From assembly GCA_036186865.1 (NCBI GenBank), contig AP025040.1, positions 40,237,693 through 40,301,692 on the forward strand: a DNA stretch of 64,000 nucleotides. The letters run 5' to 3'. The stretch's first letter is position 1, and each line of letters starts with the position of its first letter. The notes beneath the pieces were generated by a model, which saw only the letters and a program-made list of their open reading frames with translations, was not told the DNA's origin and ran no database searches. Positions 10,324 to 23,004 of this stretch are shown piece after piece. This stretch comes from Eustoma russellianum (lineage: Eukaryota; Streptophyta; Magnoliopsida; Gentianales; Gentianaceae). A program made the translations under genes and the position numbers.

Positions 10324-12295
10324 TGTGCAAAGATGATTTAGGTACCCTTTTAACTTTGGGTCCTTTCGAGTTAGTTACTCACCTCTTGGTAAAAGTACCT
10401 TTCGGTACCCATACTTGGGTGATCCTTCTCGGTCTATCAAATGGCAAGAATGTAGATAAAGGTGCGATATAGTAGACATGTGGTGCTTGCACTTTGGGCC
10501 TTTGCCCAATGACTCCTCTATACTCATTGAATGAAGGATGTTTTTGATATGTCCTTGTGTGTGTGTAGTGCTTGGATGATATGAATTTCGTGTATGCATT
10601 ATTCTTCTCTTTTCATATCTATATGGTACAAGGTTATATTTCACATGATATGAAGATGAAGTGGGGCGTGATGAGGAAAGGGGCGGCTTTTGCGTCATCT
10701 TAGACGCAACTTGAGGCTTATGGGTGTCTACTTTCTTAGACACAACAAACTTGGTTGGTTTGGTTGATACTTCATTAGTATCAACGTATCCCAGTCCAGT
10801 TTTGTCGCTGTCATGCTTTTGTGATAATATAATGCGATGCAGCATGTTGGACCCCGTATCAAACTATTTCATCATTTTCTCTAAATCGATATTCCTTGAT
10901 TTCAAATTTGAAATCTCGGATTTCATTTCATTATTTTGAGTGGTCAATGATGAAATTTCTGTCTTTAATGCAGTAATGACACATGATGACTCTTTCTTTG
11001 AATCGCTTAATTGAGCGACAAGATTCTCGTTAGAAGATTCTAACAGTTTCTTGTCTTCAATTAATCGCTTCTTTTCCTTAGCGAGAGTCTTAGTGAATTT
11101 GTGCAATTCTAAATACTGACTGAAAAGATCATCATAAGAAGGTTCAGAGTCAGAGTCAGAATCAGATGATAACTCATTAGATGCTTTGGATGCAAAGCAT
11201 ACTTGTGCAGTCTCTTCTTCGGTCTCAGTTTCAGAATCCGATGAATCACTCCAGGTGGAGGCCTTTAGAGCACGTTTCCTTTGTTTGGGTTCTGAGACGA
11301 GTCTATTTTTGTTCCGCTCCTTGTCAGGGTATTTAGTAGTTTGCTTTTCTTTATTGAGCAGTCATATGATAAGTGTCCGAGTTTGCCACATTCGTAACAT
11401 TTAATGTCTTTATCATTTGACTTGTTTTTATTTCTCTTAGTTGTAGTGCCCTTGTTTTTATTTCTAAATGACCTTCTCATAAATTTTCTCAGTCCTTTAG
11501 CCAATAGAATTAGGTCATCATTATCTGATTCAGAATCACTATCATCTACGTGATCGGAGGGAGGGGAGACGTATTCATTTGATTTGAAAGCAATAGCTTT
11601 ACCTTGTTTAGATGATTCCGATTTCCGTATGGTGAGTTTATTCTCATAAACTTTAAGTGATCCGATTAGTTCTTCCATCTTTACTGATTTAGTTCCTTGC
11701 TTTCTTCTATTGCGGTCACTTTAGGGTCCCATTCAGAAGGAAGGCTTCGTAGGACTTTCTGTACCTTTTTCTGCGTGGTAAAAGCCTTACCAAGAGACTC
11801 AAGAGAGTTGTAGATGTTAGTCAAACGAAGATCCATATCTACAATAGACTCATTAGGCAATAATTTAAATGACTCAAGTGTGGACACAAGCATGTTAATT
11901 TTTGACTCTTTTACTTGACTCGTGCCTTCGTGTTTCATTTCTAGTATCCTTCACATTTCTTGTGCACTCAAACAGTTTGACACATAACTAGAATCACTCT
12001 TACTTAATCCGTTTAAGAGTAATTGCATAGCCCTAGCATTCATACTAAGTTTCTTTTTATCATCACTCGTATATTCTTGTCTAGATTTAATGACTTCTAA
12101 TGTGACTCCGTCTACAGTGGATGACTTAGATGGGACATAAGGACCATCTTCAATGATTGACCAAAGATCTATATCTATAGCCATAAGAAAAAGCTTCATT
12201 CTAAGTTTCCACTGAATAAACGACTCACCGTCAAAAAGTGGAGGCCTTTGGCTCGACATACCTTCTTGCTCAATTTTGAGATTTGTGGTTGCCAT
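10324..12295 (-). pseudogene. gag: Element B gag, broken
   Basis: It starts with M-A-T-T-N and has M-S-S-Q-R-P-P-L-F-D-G and W-K-L-R-M as in C. Damage seen, in order: an in-frame TGA at about 11948 where relatives have Trp; a one-base shift near 11685; the zinc knuckle C-Y-E-C-G-K-L-G-H-L-S-Y-D-C at about 11365-11405; another shift near 11340; an in-frame TAG near 10863 where Gln is expected; and a last disruption near 10375, before pol. Between the knuckle and pol lie an acidic S/D/E-rich segment and a coiled-coil-like stretch (10864-11106). The breaks are point changes rather than large deletions, fitting a moderately young copy. Confidence 0.88.
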
Positions 12296-12335
12296 CTCAC
12301 TGAATCGTTGGATTCCTTGAAGTGAGTGTTCCTGC

Positions 12336-12347
12336 GCTCTGATACCA
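12336..12347 (-). other. Primer-binding site of element B
   Basis: gctctgatacca on the plus strand is the exact reverse complement of tggtatcagagc, the initiator-Met tRNA primer complement, 2 bases from the 5' LTR. Confidence 0.93.
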
Positions 12348-12349
12348 CT

Positions 12350-15300
12350 TGTAGGATCTGTAAGGCACCACTAGAAGGGGGGTTTGAATAGATGGTGCGG
12401 AAAGTGTGGTTTTTAAAATTTCTTTAAACTTAAACAATTCAACTTCTGAAAACAGATTCTGTTTTCAGGACCAGTTTTAAAACGTTTTTAAAACTAGGTT
12501 AGAGGTCTCCAAAAATTATGAAATTATGAGATAACTTAGCCTCAGATGTTATGAGGGTCCCCTAAAAATTTCAAATTAAAATTCAACCTTTAACCCCTTC
12601 AAAAACCGTTGGTACTCAGATTGCTCGAATCTGCCCGAAACAGTAGATGGTTTTGAAAAATTTATTCCTATTTGTGTGAACGTCCAAATGCTCTGAAAAT
12701 TTGACCACTAACTCCTTACATACTATATTTAAGTGGGTTGAAACGGTTTTGCAAGTCTCAAAGTCTCAATCTTTGCAAGTCTGAAAATCAGACTGCACTA
12801 GTCTCAGAACTTTTGATGTTTGATTGACTTATACTTATCCAAAAGGGTTGAAAATTGTGGCAAATTAACCCTAGAACGTGTGAGTATATTTCTGGAAATT
12901 TTCGTGATTTTTGAAATTCGTTAACTATTTTTACGAATGCAAACAAGAAGGGTAATAAGTGCAGTAACTGGAAAGTAAATGCTGAAAGTAAATTGCACCA
13001 AGATTTTTATACTGGTTCGGTTATAAACAACCTACTCCAGTCTTCAAGGAACACCTTCCTTGGTTCACACTAATCACACACACACAACACACCTTACCAC
13101 AGGGGATAGAGTTACACCTAACTCCAGCCCTTTACAAACCTTGTATGACGAGTACAATTCACACGAACACCACCACCTCGCAAGAATGAAGATTGATCAC
13201 ACCTTGATCAATCTTTTACAAAGATATATAATGAGTGGTGGTCTATATCAAGCCTATTCAAGATTGAAAGATATGAATACGATAGGCTTACAAGAAGAGA
13301 GAAAGAAAAAGAATGTAGAAGAAGAAGAGCTAGGCTTTTTGATCACTTTGATTTGCAATGATTGTGCTTGTTTTGTTTGCTCTCTTCTCTTTCTTTTTAA
13401 TGTGCATGGCCGTCCCCTTGTATGTGCCTCCCCCTCTTGAAAATTATCTTCTAAGTCCTTGGGAGAGTGTAAGACATCATTGTGACAAGGCCTTGCTTAC
13501 TTAGCATCTTCTTATTGGATGATCATTTAAGCTTCGCTTACTTGGCACCTTCTTATTGGATAAATGTTGTCATCATTGATGACTTGGAAAAATCTGAGAA
13601 TTACACTTAAACATGTGCCAAAATCATCACAAAATAACTTCCATTAATCATAAGATATATCACATAAATTCCAAGACAAAAATCCCTTCCTTTCTAAGAC
13701 AGAATTTCGCCCATTATGTGACATTGCCATGCTGAATTTTCAGCATGTGCATCATCCCATTTCATTCAAAATAATGACAAATTTAATTTGATTTTTCTTT
13801 ATAAAATGAATCACCAATTAAATGGTAAATATTCCTATCACATGAGAAATGAATATGGACACCTTTTAACTCATATATTCGGCCACACAAGTCTCACTCA
13901 TGCTGAAAAATTTTCAGCATGTGTGATATATAAAATATCACACTTTATTAATTTAAATAATATTCAAATCATTTCCATTTCTTCTTCCAATCAATCACAC
14001 AATAAAAGATGATGAAATATATCACAATAAAGTCCAAGAATTCGGCCAGCAATATTTAGCATGCTGAAATTTTCAGCATGTGATATAAGAGAGACAAATT
14101 TTGAATTCTTACCATTTGTAGCTTCTCTCTTTAATTCACCAACATTTCATGATTAATCCTTGACCAATCAATATGCCAACAAGGCTCCAAATAAGCTCCA
14201 TCTCAGCTGTAGGTGGTGTTGGATATGTATGTGCATGTGCTGAAATTTATTTTTGCTAACTTTGTAAAATAATACACATTTAATAATACACACATGTTAT
14301 ATTCCAATCAGCCCTTAATTTAATTTTCTAGAACACTTTAAGATGTATAACATATGTAAAAAGTGTCTAGATACGTGACATGATGTACCAAAAACGTTCC
14401 ATGTGTTGTGTGCGTAGAAAACCGAATTTTCGATATTTATCGATTACCCGATTTTTCTCTAATTTAAATTCCAACTTTTGCACATGTTATATATATTATG
14501 TTATACATAATATATATATTATATACTTTAAATCTCAGCACTTGTCTGGTCTAAAGTGATACCATTAACATGTGACAAAATTAAACTTGGAATCTTCACA
14601 TTTTAGCCTTAATGTGGGGTGATTTGTGTGTGCCAACATGGAAAGTATTTTTGGCTGAATTTTTCATGTAACCCACGAAATGTTTATGGAATTTTGAAGT
14701 ATAGGGGCTGGCCATTTATTTATGGCAAGTACGTGACACGTTGGCGAAGTTTCGGTATTCGCCCGATACGACAATTTTCGGTTTAGAACCTTTTATCGTG
14801 TCGTATTTGATTTGTCATGACCATATCTTATATCATATGATATAAGACCTGAATATACTCATAAATATGAGTTAAGTATAGTGGTGTGACGTTAACGTAC
14901 GTACGTAAAATATATAACGTGTCGGTAGTACGTTGGAATACATGTGTATGTGCCCTTTTCAAAAAATCTGAAAATATATGTAGTATATATGTATTAGGCG
15001 TGTATAATTAAGAGGGGAGGAGGAGAAAAAGTTTCCTTCCTTAGCCTTGTTGCCTTTGTGCCTTTTCTAAATTTGGCTTCCTTTAATGAACTACTTAGTT
15101 TATTAAACTAAGTACTTCACTTAATGAACTAGTTTAGTTCATTAATGGTGGCACCTGAAAATAGTATAAACACAACAAATGTTTGTCATATGATGTAAGC
15201 TTTAACGCTTCATGGCTCGTTAGTACGGCAACATTTTATATAAGCTAAATAAGGCAAGTAATGGTAAACTATCATGCATACATGTACACGTTTATATATA

Positions 15301-15353
15301 TCATGCATTTAAGTCGCTTATTTTGAAATCACTCAAACCCCCTTATCTCTACA
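12350..15353 (-). mobile_element. 5' LTR of element B
   Basis: Second copy of the 3-kb LTR, starting tgtaggatctgtaaggcacc. It contains the same three palindromes and the shared leader motif (13011-13062). Substitutions and small gaps are spread along its length relative to the 3' copy. It drives minus-strand transcription; I could not place a TATA box with confidence. Confidence 0.95.
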
Positions 15354-18300
15354 GGAACAAGTCGAAAATGGAGGAAAGGTGACATTTGGTGACAACAATA
15401 AAGGAAAAGTTGCTGGAAAAGGAATAATCAGGGACCCTAACACTTTTCAAATACGAAATGTTTTGTTAGTAAGAAATCTTTCTTATAATTTATTAAGCAT
15501 TTCACAACTTATAGATTCCGGTTATTATGTTTCTTTTCTCACTGATTCTTGTGATATAACAAATGAAAAAGGAGAAATTGTATTAAAAGAAAATAGGGAT
15601 GGTAACATTAACACACTATCACTAAATAAAATGATAGATGTTAAGGTTAAGTGTTTAATATAACATGACTTTGATGTAAACTTATGGGATGGACGACTAG
15701 GCCATATAGGAATTTCAACTATTGAAAAGTTATCTAAGAAGAACTTGATTAGAGGTATGCCTAAGTTAGACTTAGATAATTTTTAAATGTGTGAAACGTG
15801 TATAAAGGAAAACATACTAAAGAAACATTAAAACTAAAACATGAAGTGAGTACTAGTCATGTACTAGAATTGCTTCACTTGGACTTATTTGGTCCAAGTA
15901 GGACAAGAAGTCTAGGTAGACACTACTATGTGTGTGTCATAGTAGATGATCACTCGCGCTACACATGGACATTATTCTTAACACACAAAGACGATGCTCC
16001 ATTGGCAATCGAAACTATTATCAAGCAACTCGAAAATCTTTACGAAGAAAATGTTAAGAGAATTAGAAGTGATAGAGGTGGAGAATTTAACAACAAAGAT
16101 GTAGTCAAGTTTTGTGAATTACATGAATTAAACATAGATTCTCATCTTCTAGAACACCACAACTCAATAGAGTTGTTGAATGTAAAATTAGAGCAATTCA
16201 AGAATTGCTAGAACAATGTTATGTGAAAATAAAGTACCAAAATATTTATGGGCTGAAGCTGTTAGTTGTACATGTTATATAATAAATCGACTTTGTATTA
16301 GAAAGAAATTGAATAAAACAACTTAAGAATGGTTAAAAAATAGACAACCTAAAGTAGATTATCTTAAAAGTCTTTAGTTGTAAGTGTTTTGTGTTGAACA
16401 CTAAGGATAATCTAGACCAGTTTGAATAAAAGCCTATTGAATGCATATTTGTTGGTTATTCAACTAACTCAAGACCATATAGGTGTTATAATCCTGCGTC
16501 TAGCAAGATAATTGAATCCATACATGTAAAATTTAATGAAAATGCATGTTTTGAAGTTAGTGATGGAACGCAACATAAACATGAGAATAATGTTGAAAAT
16601 TATTTTTGATGATGATGATGTATTACTTGAGCCTGTAGTTGATCATCTAGAGCCAACTACCTCTGAACAAGATATGTATGAACCCTTAGATGAAATGAAT
16701 GAAGAGATTTTGCAATTGGAAGATAATACAACTAACTTACAAGATGATCCAATTGTATAAGACAATGTTCACACTAATGAAACATTTGAACAAGATGATG
16801 GTGAAATATCTTGGATAGATATTAAGGACATTAGAACACGTAGAAACATAAGTCAACTTGAAAGACATAGCTTAATCTCACACTTAGAACCTAAGAATGT
16901 TAAGGATGCCTTAGGCGATATATCTTGGATAGATGCCATGCATGAGGAGTTAAATCAATTTACAAAGAACAATATGTGGGACTTAGTACCTAAACCTGAG
17001 AACAAGTCTATAATAGGAACAAAATCGGTATTTAGGAATAAAATGGATGAACAAGAAAACATCACACGAAATAAGGCTAGGCTAGTCGCACAAGGTTATA
17101 ATCAACAAGAAGGAATAGATTATGAATAAACCTTTGCACCCGCTGCACAACTGGAAGCAATTAGATTGTTACTTGCGATTGCAAGTCTAAGCAATATTAA
17201 ACTCTTCCAAATGGATGTCAAGAGTACGTTCTTGAATGGATACATGCAAGAAGAGGTGTTTGTGAAACATGAAGTTCCAAAGAATCCTAACCATGTGTAC
17301 AAGCTTAAGAAAGCTTTATATGGTTTGAAACAAGCTCCAAGAGCTTGGTATGATAGATTTGCAAATTTTCTGATTGCAAATATTTTCAAAGGCAGATCAT
17401 AGACAACACATTATTTCTAAGAAGAAAAGATAACGACTTGTTAATAGTTCAAATATATGTAGATGACATAATCTTTGGATCAACCAACCCTACCTTCGTA
17501 AAGGACTTCGAAGACTGTATGAAGTCAGAAATTGAAATGTCAATGGTAGGAGAGTTGAATTACTTCTTAGGACTTCAAATCAAACAAGCCCCTCAAGGAA
17601 TCCACATTAGCCAACTTAAGTATGTCAATGATATGATTAAGAAGTTTGGCTTTGAAGAGTTGAAACCAACACCTACACCTATGAGCGTTAGCACCAAACT
17701 AGACAAAGATGAAAATGGTAAACCTTTTGATGACATACTTTATAGGTCTATGATTGGTTCATTGTTATATTTAACCGCATCAAGACCTGATATCATGTTT
17801 AGTTTGTGTTTGTGTGCTAGGTTTTAATCTTATCCTAAAGTATCACATTACAATGCGGTGAAAAAGATATTTAGATATCTTAAACACACACATCACTTAG
17901 GACTTTGGCATGATAGAAATGCTAAGTTGGAATTATACGCATTTAGTGATGCTGATTATGGTGGTTGCAAGTTAGATAGAAAATCCACTAGCAGTACTTG
18001 TCAATTCATAGGAAGCAACCTGATCTCTTGGTTTTCTAAGAAACAAGCTAGTGTAGCTCTTTCTACCACCGAAGCCGAGTATATAACCTTAAGCTTATGC
18101 ACTACCCAAATACTTTGGCTTAAACAACAACTTAGTGATTTTGCATTAAATGAATAGGATTCCAATTTTCTACAATAGCACGATTACAATCAATCTTTCT
18201 CGGAATCTGGTACTTCATTCTAAGGTCAAACACATTGAGATAGGATACCATTTCCTTCGCCATCATGTTCAAAATGAGGATATAGTTATAAACCATGTAA

Positions 18301-18407
18301 GAACTGATCATCAAATTGCTGACATCTTCACCAAACCCCTTAATCAAGCCACTTTGGAAAACTTACGAGCTAAGTTAGGTATGATGACTTACAATAACAT
18401 TGCATAG
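15354..18407 (+). pseudogene. Element A pol, second part, broken
   Basis: It continues the protease/pre-integrase frame after B (G-G-K-V-T-F-G-D). L-W-D-G-R-L-G-H shows a damaged zinc finger (first His lost); L-H-L-D-L-F-G-P and R-S-D-R-G-G-E-F mark the integrase, but the frame is lost before the catalytic Glu near 16140. RT has F-Q-M-D-V-K and Y-V-D-D (17456-17467); RNase H has D-A-D-Y-G-G-C and S-T-T-E-A-E-Y. At least eight stops or frameshifts are visible (for example 15661, 15785, 16209, 16325, 17127, 17400, 17824, 18155). Part of the RT entry near 17268 is missing compared with C. Confidence 0.9.
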
Positions 18408-18735
18408 TTCTATCTTTTCATGATTTGCAAAATAAAAGGATAGATAGAATAAGGACATGATTTTTAGTTGGTAATATGCTAAGTTTTAATTGGTATAAGT
18501 TTTGAGCATAGGTTAAGGGGGAGAGTATAAGTTGAGGGGGAGCACATGAACACATATGTTAAAAACATGAGGTTTGAGAGTTTGAAAACAATATGTATAG
18601 AATTGGTGAAACAATTGGTAATTGGTGATGTTTTCAAAATAATTCAATTGGTAAAAATGTGATATATAATTGTTAAAGAGTTGTGACATTAAAATCATGT
18701 TAAGTTATTTTGAAAATCATCCAAAAAGGGGAGAA
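18408..18735 (+). other. pol-LTR spacer with purine tracts, element A
   Basis: Non-coding. Purine tracts aagggggaga and gagggggag near 18512-18545 and the LTR-adjacent aaaaaggggagaa at 18723-18735 prime plus-strand synthesis. Same arrangement as in C and B. Confidence 0.75.
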
Positions 18736-18852
18736 TGTTGAGAAATATGTTTGTATAATTTTTAACGTCATTCATGATTTTAAGTGGTGGATACTTAAAC
18801 ATGTTACACATGGTGTTATAAATGATTAAGAGTTGAAAAATTTAATAAAACA

Positions 18853-18985
18853 TCGATCTCTAAATCTGAGACACATAGAACCCTTACTTTGATCGATCGA
18901 TGTAAGTCAGAGACAAACTCGGAAACTCATTGTGAGACATCGATCTCTGAAGTTGGTGCATTTTGATCGATCGATGTCTAGGATT
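18853..18985. repeat. CGATCG palindrome array in U3 of element A 3' LTR
   Basis: Repeated catcgatctct and gatcgatcgatgt units, a shorter version of the arrays in C (46340-46565, 54880-55128) and K (about 63655-63945). Confidence 0.75.
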
Positions 18986-19591
18986 TTTAGAAATATTTTT
19001 CTAAAATATGATAAATTGGTTGTTTTCATTTGTACATGATTTATATATGTTCATTATGTGGATATTATGTGTTTTTGATAATTATAAATGCCTTGTGACT
19101 AATATGCCTTAGAAGTTTCTATAACTTTCCAAAAAGGGCAAAATTGGTATTTTGAGTTATGTAGGAACATGATATGGTGTAAATATTTCAAGGACTTATT
19201 CTCATCTTATTTATCATGAAAAAGATGTTATTATATCTATTTCTGACCATTTGGGTCATTTCTAGAGTTTTCTCTCAACGGCTACATGGTTTTGGAGCTG
19301 ATTTTTGTTTGAAATGTTCAACCATCACATGCTTATTATTTTGCCTAGAAGTTGAGGGGATAGTGGAGGAGTTATACCATCTTATTCCACTATTTTATCT
19401 TCACATTTTATTTGCTATTTTGAGGTGGAAATTTCGGCCATTACAAATGCAAAGGTGGACCATTTATGTTGTTTCATTTTTCCAAGTGTACAAGGTGATT
19501 ATGTGGCCAACCAATGATGTGAAGACAACTAGGACTTGATGATGAAGATGGTGACACATTAGAGTTCTTATCTTCAAGAGCCATTCCACAC

Positions 19592-19600
19592 TATAAATAG
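19592..19600 (+). promoter_or_regulatory. TATA-like box of element A 3' LTR
   Basis: tataaatag in the context cacactataaataggaggc, same place as in the other LTRs of this family. Confidence 0.6.
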
Positions 19601-20675
19601 GAGGCAAAGGTGAAGAAGAAGAACACACACTTGAAAAGCAATAGTTGAATCATCTTGCTATCTTCTTCTCTCCATTCTTGCTTCATTGTTTATAGCCAAG
19701 GTGTTCTTGTGATATTTGTTGTAGAGCTACAAGCCTCTTGTGCCTCATTTGTAAGATTGATTAGCCAAATCTATAAGGCTACATCAATAGGTGATAGAGG
19801 TGTTGCAACCAAGAGTTGCATAGAGATGTTCATCCAAGTCTTGAATAGGGTTGGTGTTTAACCCAAGGATCAAGCTTGGTTCTTGTTGTAATTTGGTTCA
19901 TACCATAGTGAAATCCAAGGAAAGGTGTTCCTTGGGACTGGAGTAGGTCACATTGACCGAACCATGATAAGTTATTGGTGTTCATGTATTCTTTACATTT
20001 TTCTCTTTTCTGCCCGTTTTTCACTGCAGATTTCACACAACATCTCACGTTTTGAAAAAATAGCTAAACACTTTCAAAGTTTGTGATTTTTGGTGGAGTT
20101 ATACTTAAGACTGTTAGCTTTCATTTTCAACAAGAATCACTTGATTTCAGCAAGAGAAAGTTAGTCTTTCAGTCGTTGCAAGATGACTGCTCCAATCTGG
20201 CTGCAATCTGACCAGTTTTGAGAAAACCTGAATTCTGTTTTAACCAAGAATTGTTTAATGTCAGGGCCTTTTGTATACATAAAATAGACATTGTAACGAG
20301 TGTTTTGAAATAAAGATCAACCTTTTGGTTAAGAATTCAAAGCGAAAAATGTTTTTCAATTTAAGCAACATTTTGTCCAATTCTGTCCAGATTGACCATC
20401 TGAATCTTTTTATTTAGTTTAAGGGTCAAACGATCTTATTTTTATCTAATTTTTGAATAGAGTCTTGTCAAGACATTGAAGTTAAGTTCTGAAAATTTAC
20501 AAAATTTTTGGAGTTGTGTACAAAGATTTTTTAATTTTTCAAAAACTGGTTCTGAACCTGAGGTGGTCTCAGATTCTATTTTCAAAGGGGATTTTAATCA
20601 AGGGTAGTAGTGTAATTTCTGCTAATCATTATTCACCCCCTCTTGTGGTGTTTATTGCAGGTGCATGGTCCAACA

Positions 20676-21046
20676 GAATAATCCCATGTTCTAAACAGAA
20701 TTTCTTATACGGTGTATCATATTCACCACCTCTATCACTACGAATTGCTTTAATTCGTTTGCTAAGTTGAATCTCAACTTAATTTTTATAGTCTTTGAAA
20801 GCATCAACAGCCTCACCTTTGCTATTGAGCAAATAGACATAACAGTATCGTGTGCAATCGTCGGTAAAAGTTACAAAATACTTTTAACCACCTCTCGTTT
20901 GCACAAACTTTAAATCACAAACATCTATATGAATTAAATCCAAAGGTTCAGTGTTCCTTTCTATTAAAGGAAATGGCGCCTTTGCCATTTTTGCTTCAAC
21001 ACATATAACAAGCGACATAGGAGTCGACTCAGCATCAGTGGATTCG
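20676..21046 (-). pseudogene. Integrase fragment of a Tork-like copia element (same family as D)
   Basis: On the minus strand it reads E-A-K-M-A-K-A-P-F-P, then E-R-N-T-E-P-L, then D-V-C-D-L-K-F-V-Q-T-R-G-G, T-D-D-C-T-R-Y-C-Y-V, and R-S-D-R-G-G-E-Y near the right end of A. This parallels element D at 60180-60430 almost word for word. Two stops are visible (a TAA in the GGxK region and one after D-Y-K-N). Element A is inserted at its downstream end, just after E-H-G-I-I; the upstream end becomes unclear near 21000-21046, where element E's LTR approaches. Confidence 0.82.
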
Positions 21047-21065
21047 TGTTGAAATATCCGATTCT

Positions 21066-21171
21066 ACAATATTGCTACGTCCTTGACAAATACTGTATTA
21101 GGTGGTGAATGGAATATGTAAGTAATTTTTGGTTTTTATTTCAATTTTCTTCAAATCCAACAAATACAAGC
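21066..21171 (-). mobile_element. Element E 3' LTR, first piece, left of element F
   Basis: ttttggtttttatttcaattttcttcaa matches the right LTR of E at about 37685. The LTR tip has diverged and the exact start is uncertain by some tens of bases. The LTR continues after F at 26394. Confidence 0.6.
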
Positions 21172-21374
21172 TGTTAAAACAGATTTGATTTGATTAGATT
21201 ATATTTGGTGTGTATTTGATTTGAAGTAAATTAGGTAAGATTGGATTAGATAGAATTCGAATATAACAAATCAAGGATACAGTTACAAACATTGTATTAT
21301 TTAAAGAGGTAGAAGGTGGAAGAAGATAATCAATGAAATGTTTATTCATTCATCTCGGGTCTAATTTCTTAACA
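21172..21374 (+). mobile_element. 5' LTR of element F
   Basis: 203 bp, TG...CA. attatttaaagagg near 21297 is a weak TATA candidate. Confidence 0.93.
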
Positions 21375-21386
21375 TGGTATCAGAGC
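21375..21386 (+). other. Primer-binding site of element F
   Basis: Exact tggtatcagagc abutting the LTR end. Confidence 0.95.
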
Positions 21387-21585
21387 AGTGATCCTGTGAG
21401 ACCCAGAAAAATCTGAAAAACCCCAGAAAAATTCGGAAAAATTTTGAAACCAACATCCAAAAGAAATTGTTGTCCAGAAAATTGAGACTCAGAGTTGGTC
21501 TCATCATAGTCTCAGTACCACTTCTCTAACCATCGGCTGACAGGAAAAACGTAGTGCAGCATCTGTTCTATTGGTATTTTTTCCG

Positions 21586-23004
21586 ATGTCTGCAGAAGGT
21601 TCAGAACCTAAGACCCGCTCCACTGCCTCAGATGAACTCACAATGCAGTTGGCCAATCTTCTTCGTCAGAGCCTTGGGACTCAAGCTCTTACAACATCTA
21701 AAAATCTTACCATAGGAGTAAAACTCAATGGAGAGAATTACTCCTTATGGGCAACCCTGATAAGAAAAGCAATCAGGGGAAGGGGGCAAATTTCACACCT
21801 CATAGGGAACCGCCTTCACCTCAGTCCACAGATTCAGGATTTGACCGGTGGCTGCAAGACGATGAATGCGTTTTCACTTGGTTGATTCAGAACATTGAAT
21901 CAAACCTTGTGACTAATGTTTCACAATACCCGACCGCAAAAGCTCTATGGGATGGCTTATTGGTGACATATGGCTCAGGAGAAGACTCACTCCAAGTGTT
22001 TGATTTACACAGACGTGGGAATATGCTCAAGCAAGGCTCAGACACCCTCGAAGAAGTCTAGAATAAATTCCAGACGATTTGGATGACAATTGATATTAAG
22101 GATCCGAATCCCATGAAGGATCCGGAGGATATCCGTATCTATAATAAAAAACAACAAGAACAATGGTTGTTTCAATTTTTAACTGCAGTTGATGAAAAAT
22201 ATGAGTTGGCAAAGAGGGAGATTTTGAAAAAGGAACCACTACCGTCAGTGGACATGGCCTACGGCCTTATCCGGCAGGAAGAAGCGAGACTGCAGACATT
22301 GCGCAGGGACCCCTCAGTGGAAAAGGAAACATCATCAGGGTATGGTTTGGCGGCCAGAAACAGCGGGAATAAAGGACGGGGGGATCATCCCGGCGGTCAG
22401 ATGGATCATCCCGGTGCTCAGATCAAACCCAACCGCCATTTGGAGACAAGGAGGACAAGACCCATCTTCGGTGCTTTCACTGTGGGAAGAAGAGACACAC
22501 AAAGGAGACATGTTTTCACCTTGTTGGATTTCCTGACTGGTGGAACAACAAGCCTCAGACCACCAGAGAAAGTGTTGGCCGTGGTGCTGTTGCCATAGGA
22601 ACTCCTAGGGAGTCCATCAATGACCTTGCAGACCAGCCGGAAGGAGGTAAGAAACCTGTTATTTATTCACCAGGTACAGCAGGAAATTCTGGAGAGACAA
22701 TGGAAGTGAAGCGGGAACAGCCAGGGATCGAATTCTCTGGAAGCAGGGGGAGTGAAGAATCCAGAATAGCGCCGGGTAGGGTTTGGGATTCTCCCAACCC
22801 TACTACTTTATATAATCACAAATTAGCTCTTCAGTCCTCTGTTTTTTGCAAAAAGGAAAAAGACGTCCCTGAGTTCTCCATAAATGAACCCGCCGTCCTT
22901 AGACTTTTCCCCAGTAACACTGAGAGATCCCTCCCTTCCTTAAGCGTGCCACCTCATCCCCCCAAAATCATACCAGGTGCAGTCCAGCCCCTTCCACTTC
23001 TCTG
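21586..23004 (+). pseudogene. Element F gag, broken
   Basis: M-S-A-E-G-S-E-P-K opens the frame; L-N-G-E-N-Y-S-L-W marks the copia gag N-terminus. A shift near 21800 moves the frame, an in-frame TAG at about 22060 replaces the Trp of E-E-V-W-N, and another shift lies near 22420, before the zinc knuckle C-F-H-C-G-K-K-R-H-T-K-E-T-C. The block N-P-M-K-D-P-E-D is shared with G. After the knuckle comes a long proline/serine-rich linker up to 23004. Confidence 0.85.

Larger units (their letters stand above)
3956..15353 (-). mobile_element. Element B: complete minus-strand Sirevirus-like copia retrotransposon
   Basis: It begins tgtaggatctg and ends ttatctctaca and is bounded by a perfect 5-bp duplication, ggaac (3951-3955 and 15354-15358). 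Two LTRs of 3034 and 3004 bp look roughly 96-97% identical by eye; one visible gap of about 30 bp (near 4360) accounts for the length difference. On the minus strand the order is LTR, primer site, gag, pol, several purine tracts, LTR. Gag is broken but pol is open. It is inserted in the protease region of element A, so it is younger than A. Confidence 0.97.
1..20675 (+). mobile_element. Element A: Sirevirus-like Ty1/copia retrotransposon, left-truncated and split by element B
   Basis: Plus-strand LTR retrotransposon in the order LTR, primer site, gag, protease, integrase, RT, RNase H, purine tract, LTR. The order integrase before RT is diagnostic of copia. The body is interrupted at 3956-15353 by element B; the pol frame (F-T-E-L-E, then Q-V-E-N-G-G) resumes across the insertion. 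Every coding segment has stops or frameshifts, so it is non-autonomous. Its closest relative in the window is element C. The left target duplication lies outside the window, so only the right end (20675) is defined. Confidence 0.93.
18736..20675 (+). mobile_element. 3' LTR of element A, with internal deletion
   Basis: It begins tgttgagaaatatg and ends ggtccaaca like the LTRs of C. It is 1940 bp against 2710-2755 bp in C: about 670 bp are missing at about 19278, where gttttctc is joined directly to caacggctac. The A 5' LTR keeps this segment (1-375), so the deletion is private to this copy and arose after insertion or by template switching. Confidence 0.93.

Noticed and set aside
13060..13440. 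126-codon frame repeated in both B LTRs (also 4775-5074)
   Set aside because: Antisense to the element, different start in each copy, and overlapping the conserved leader/U5 region; explained by the LTR itself.
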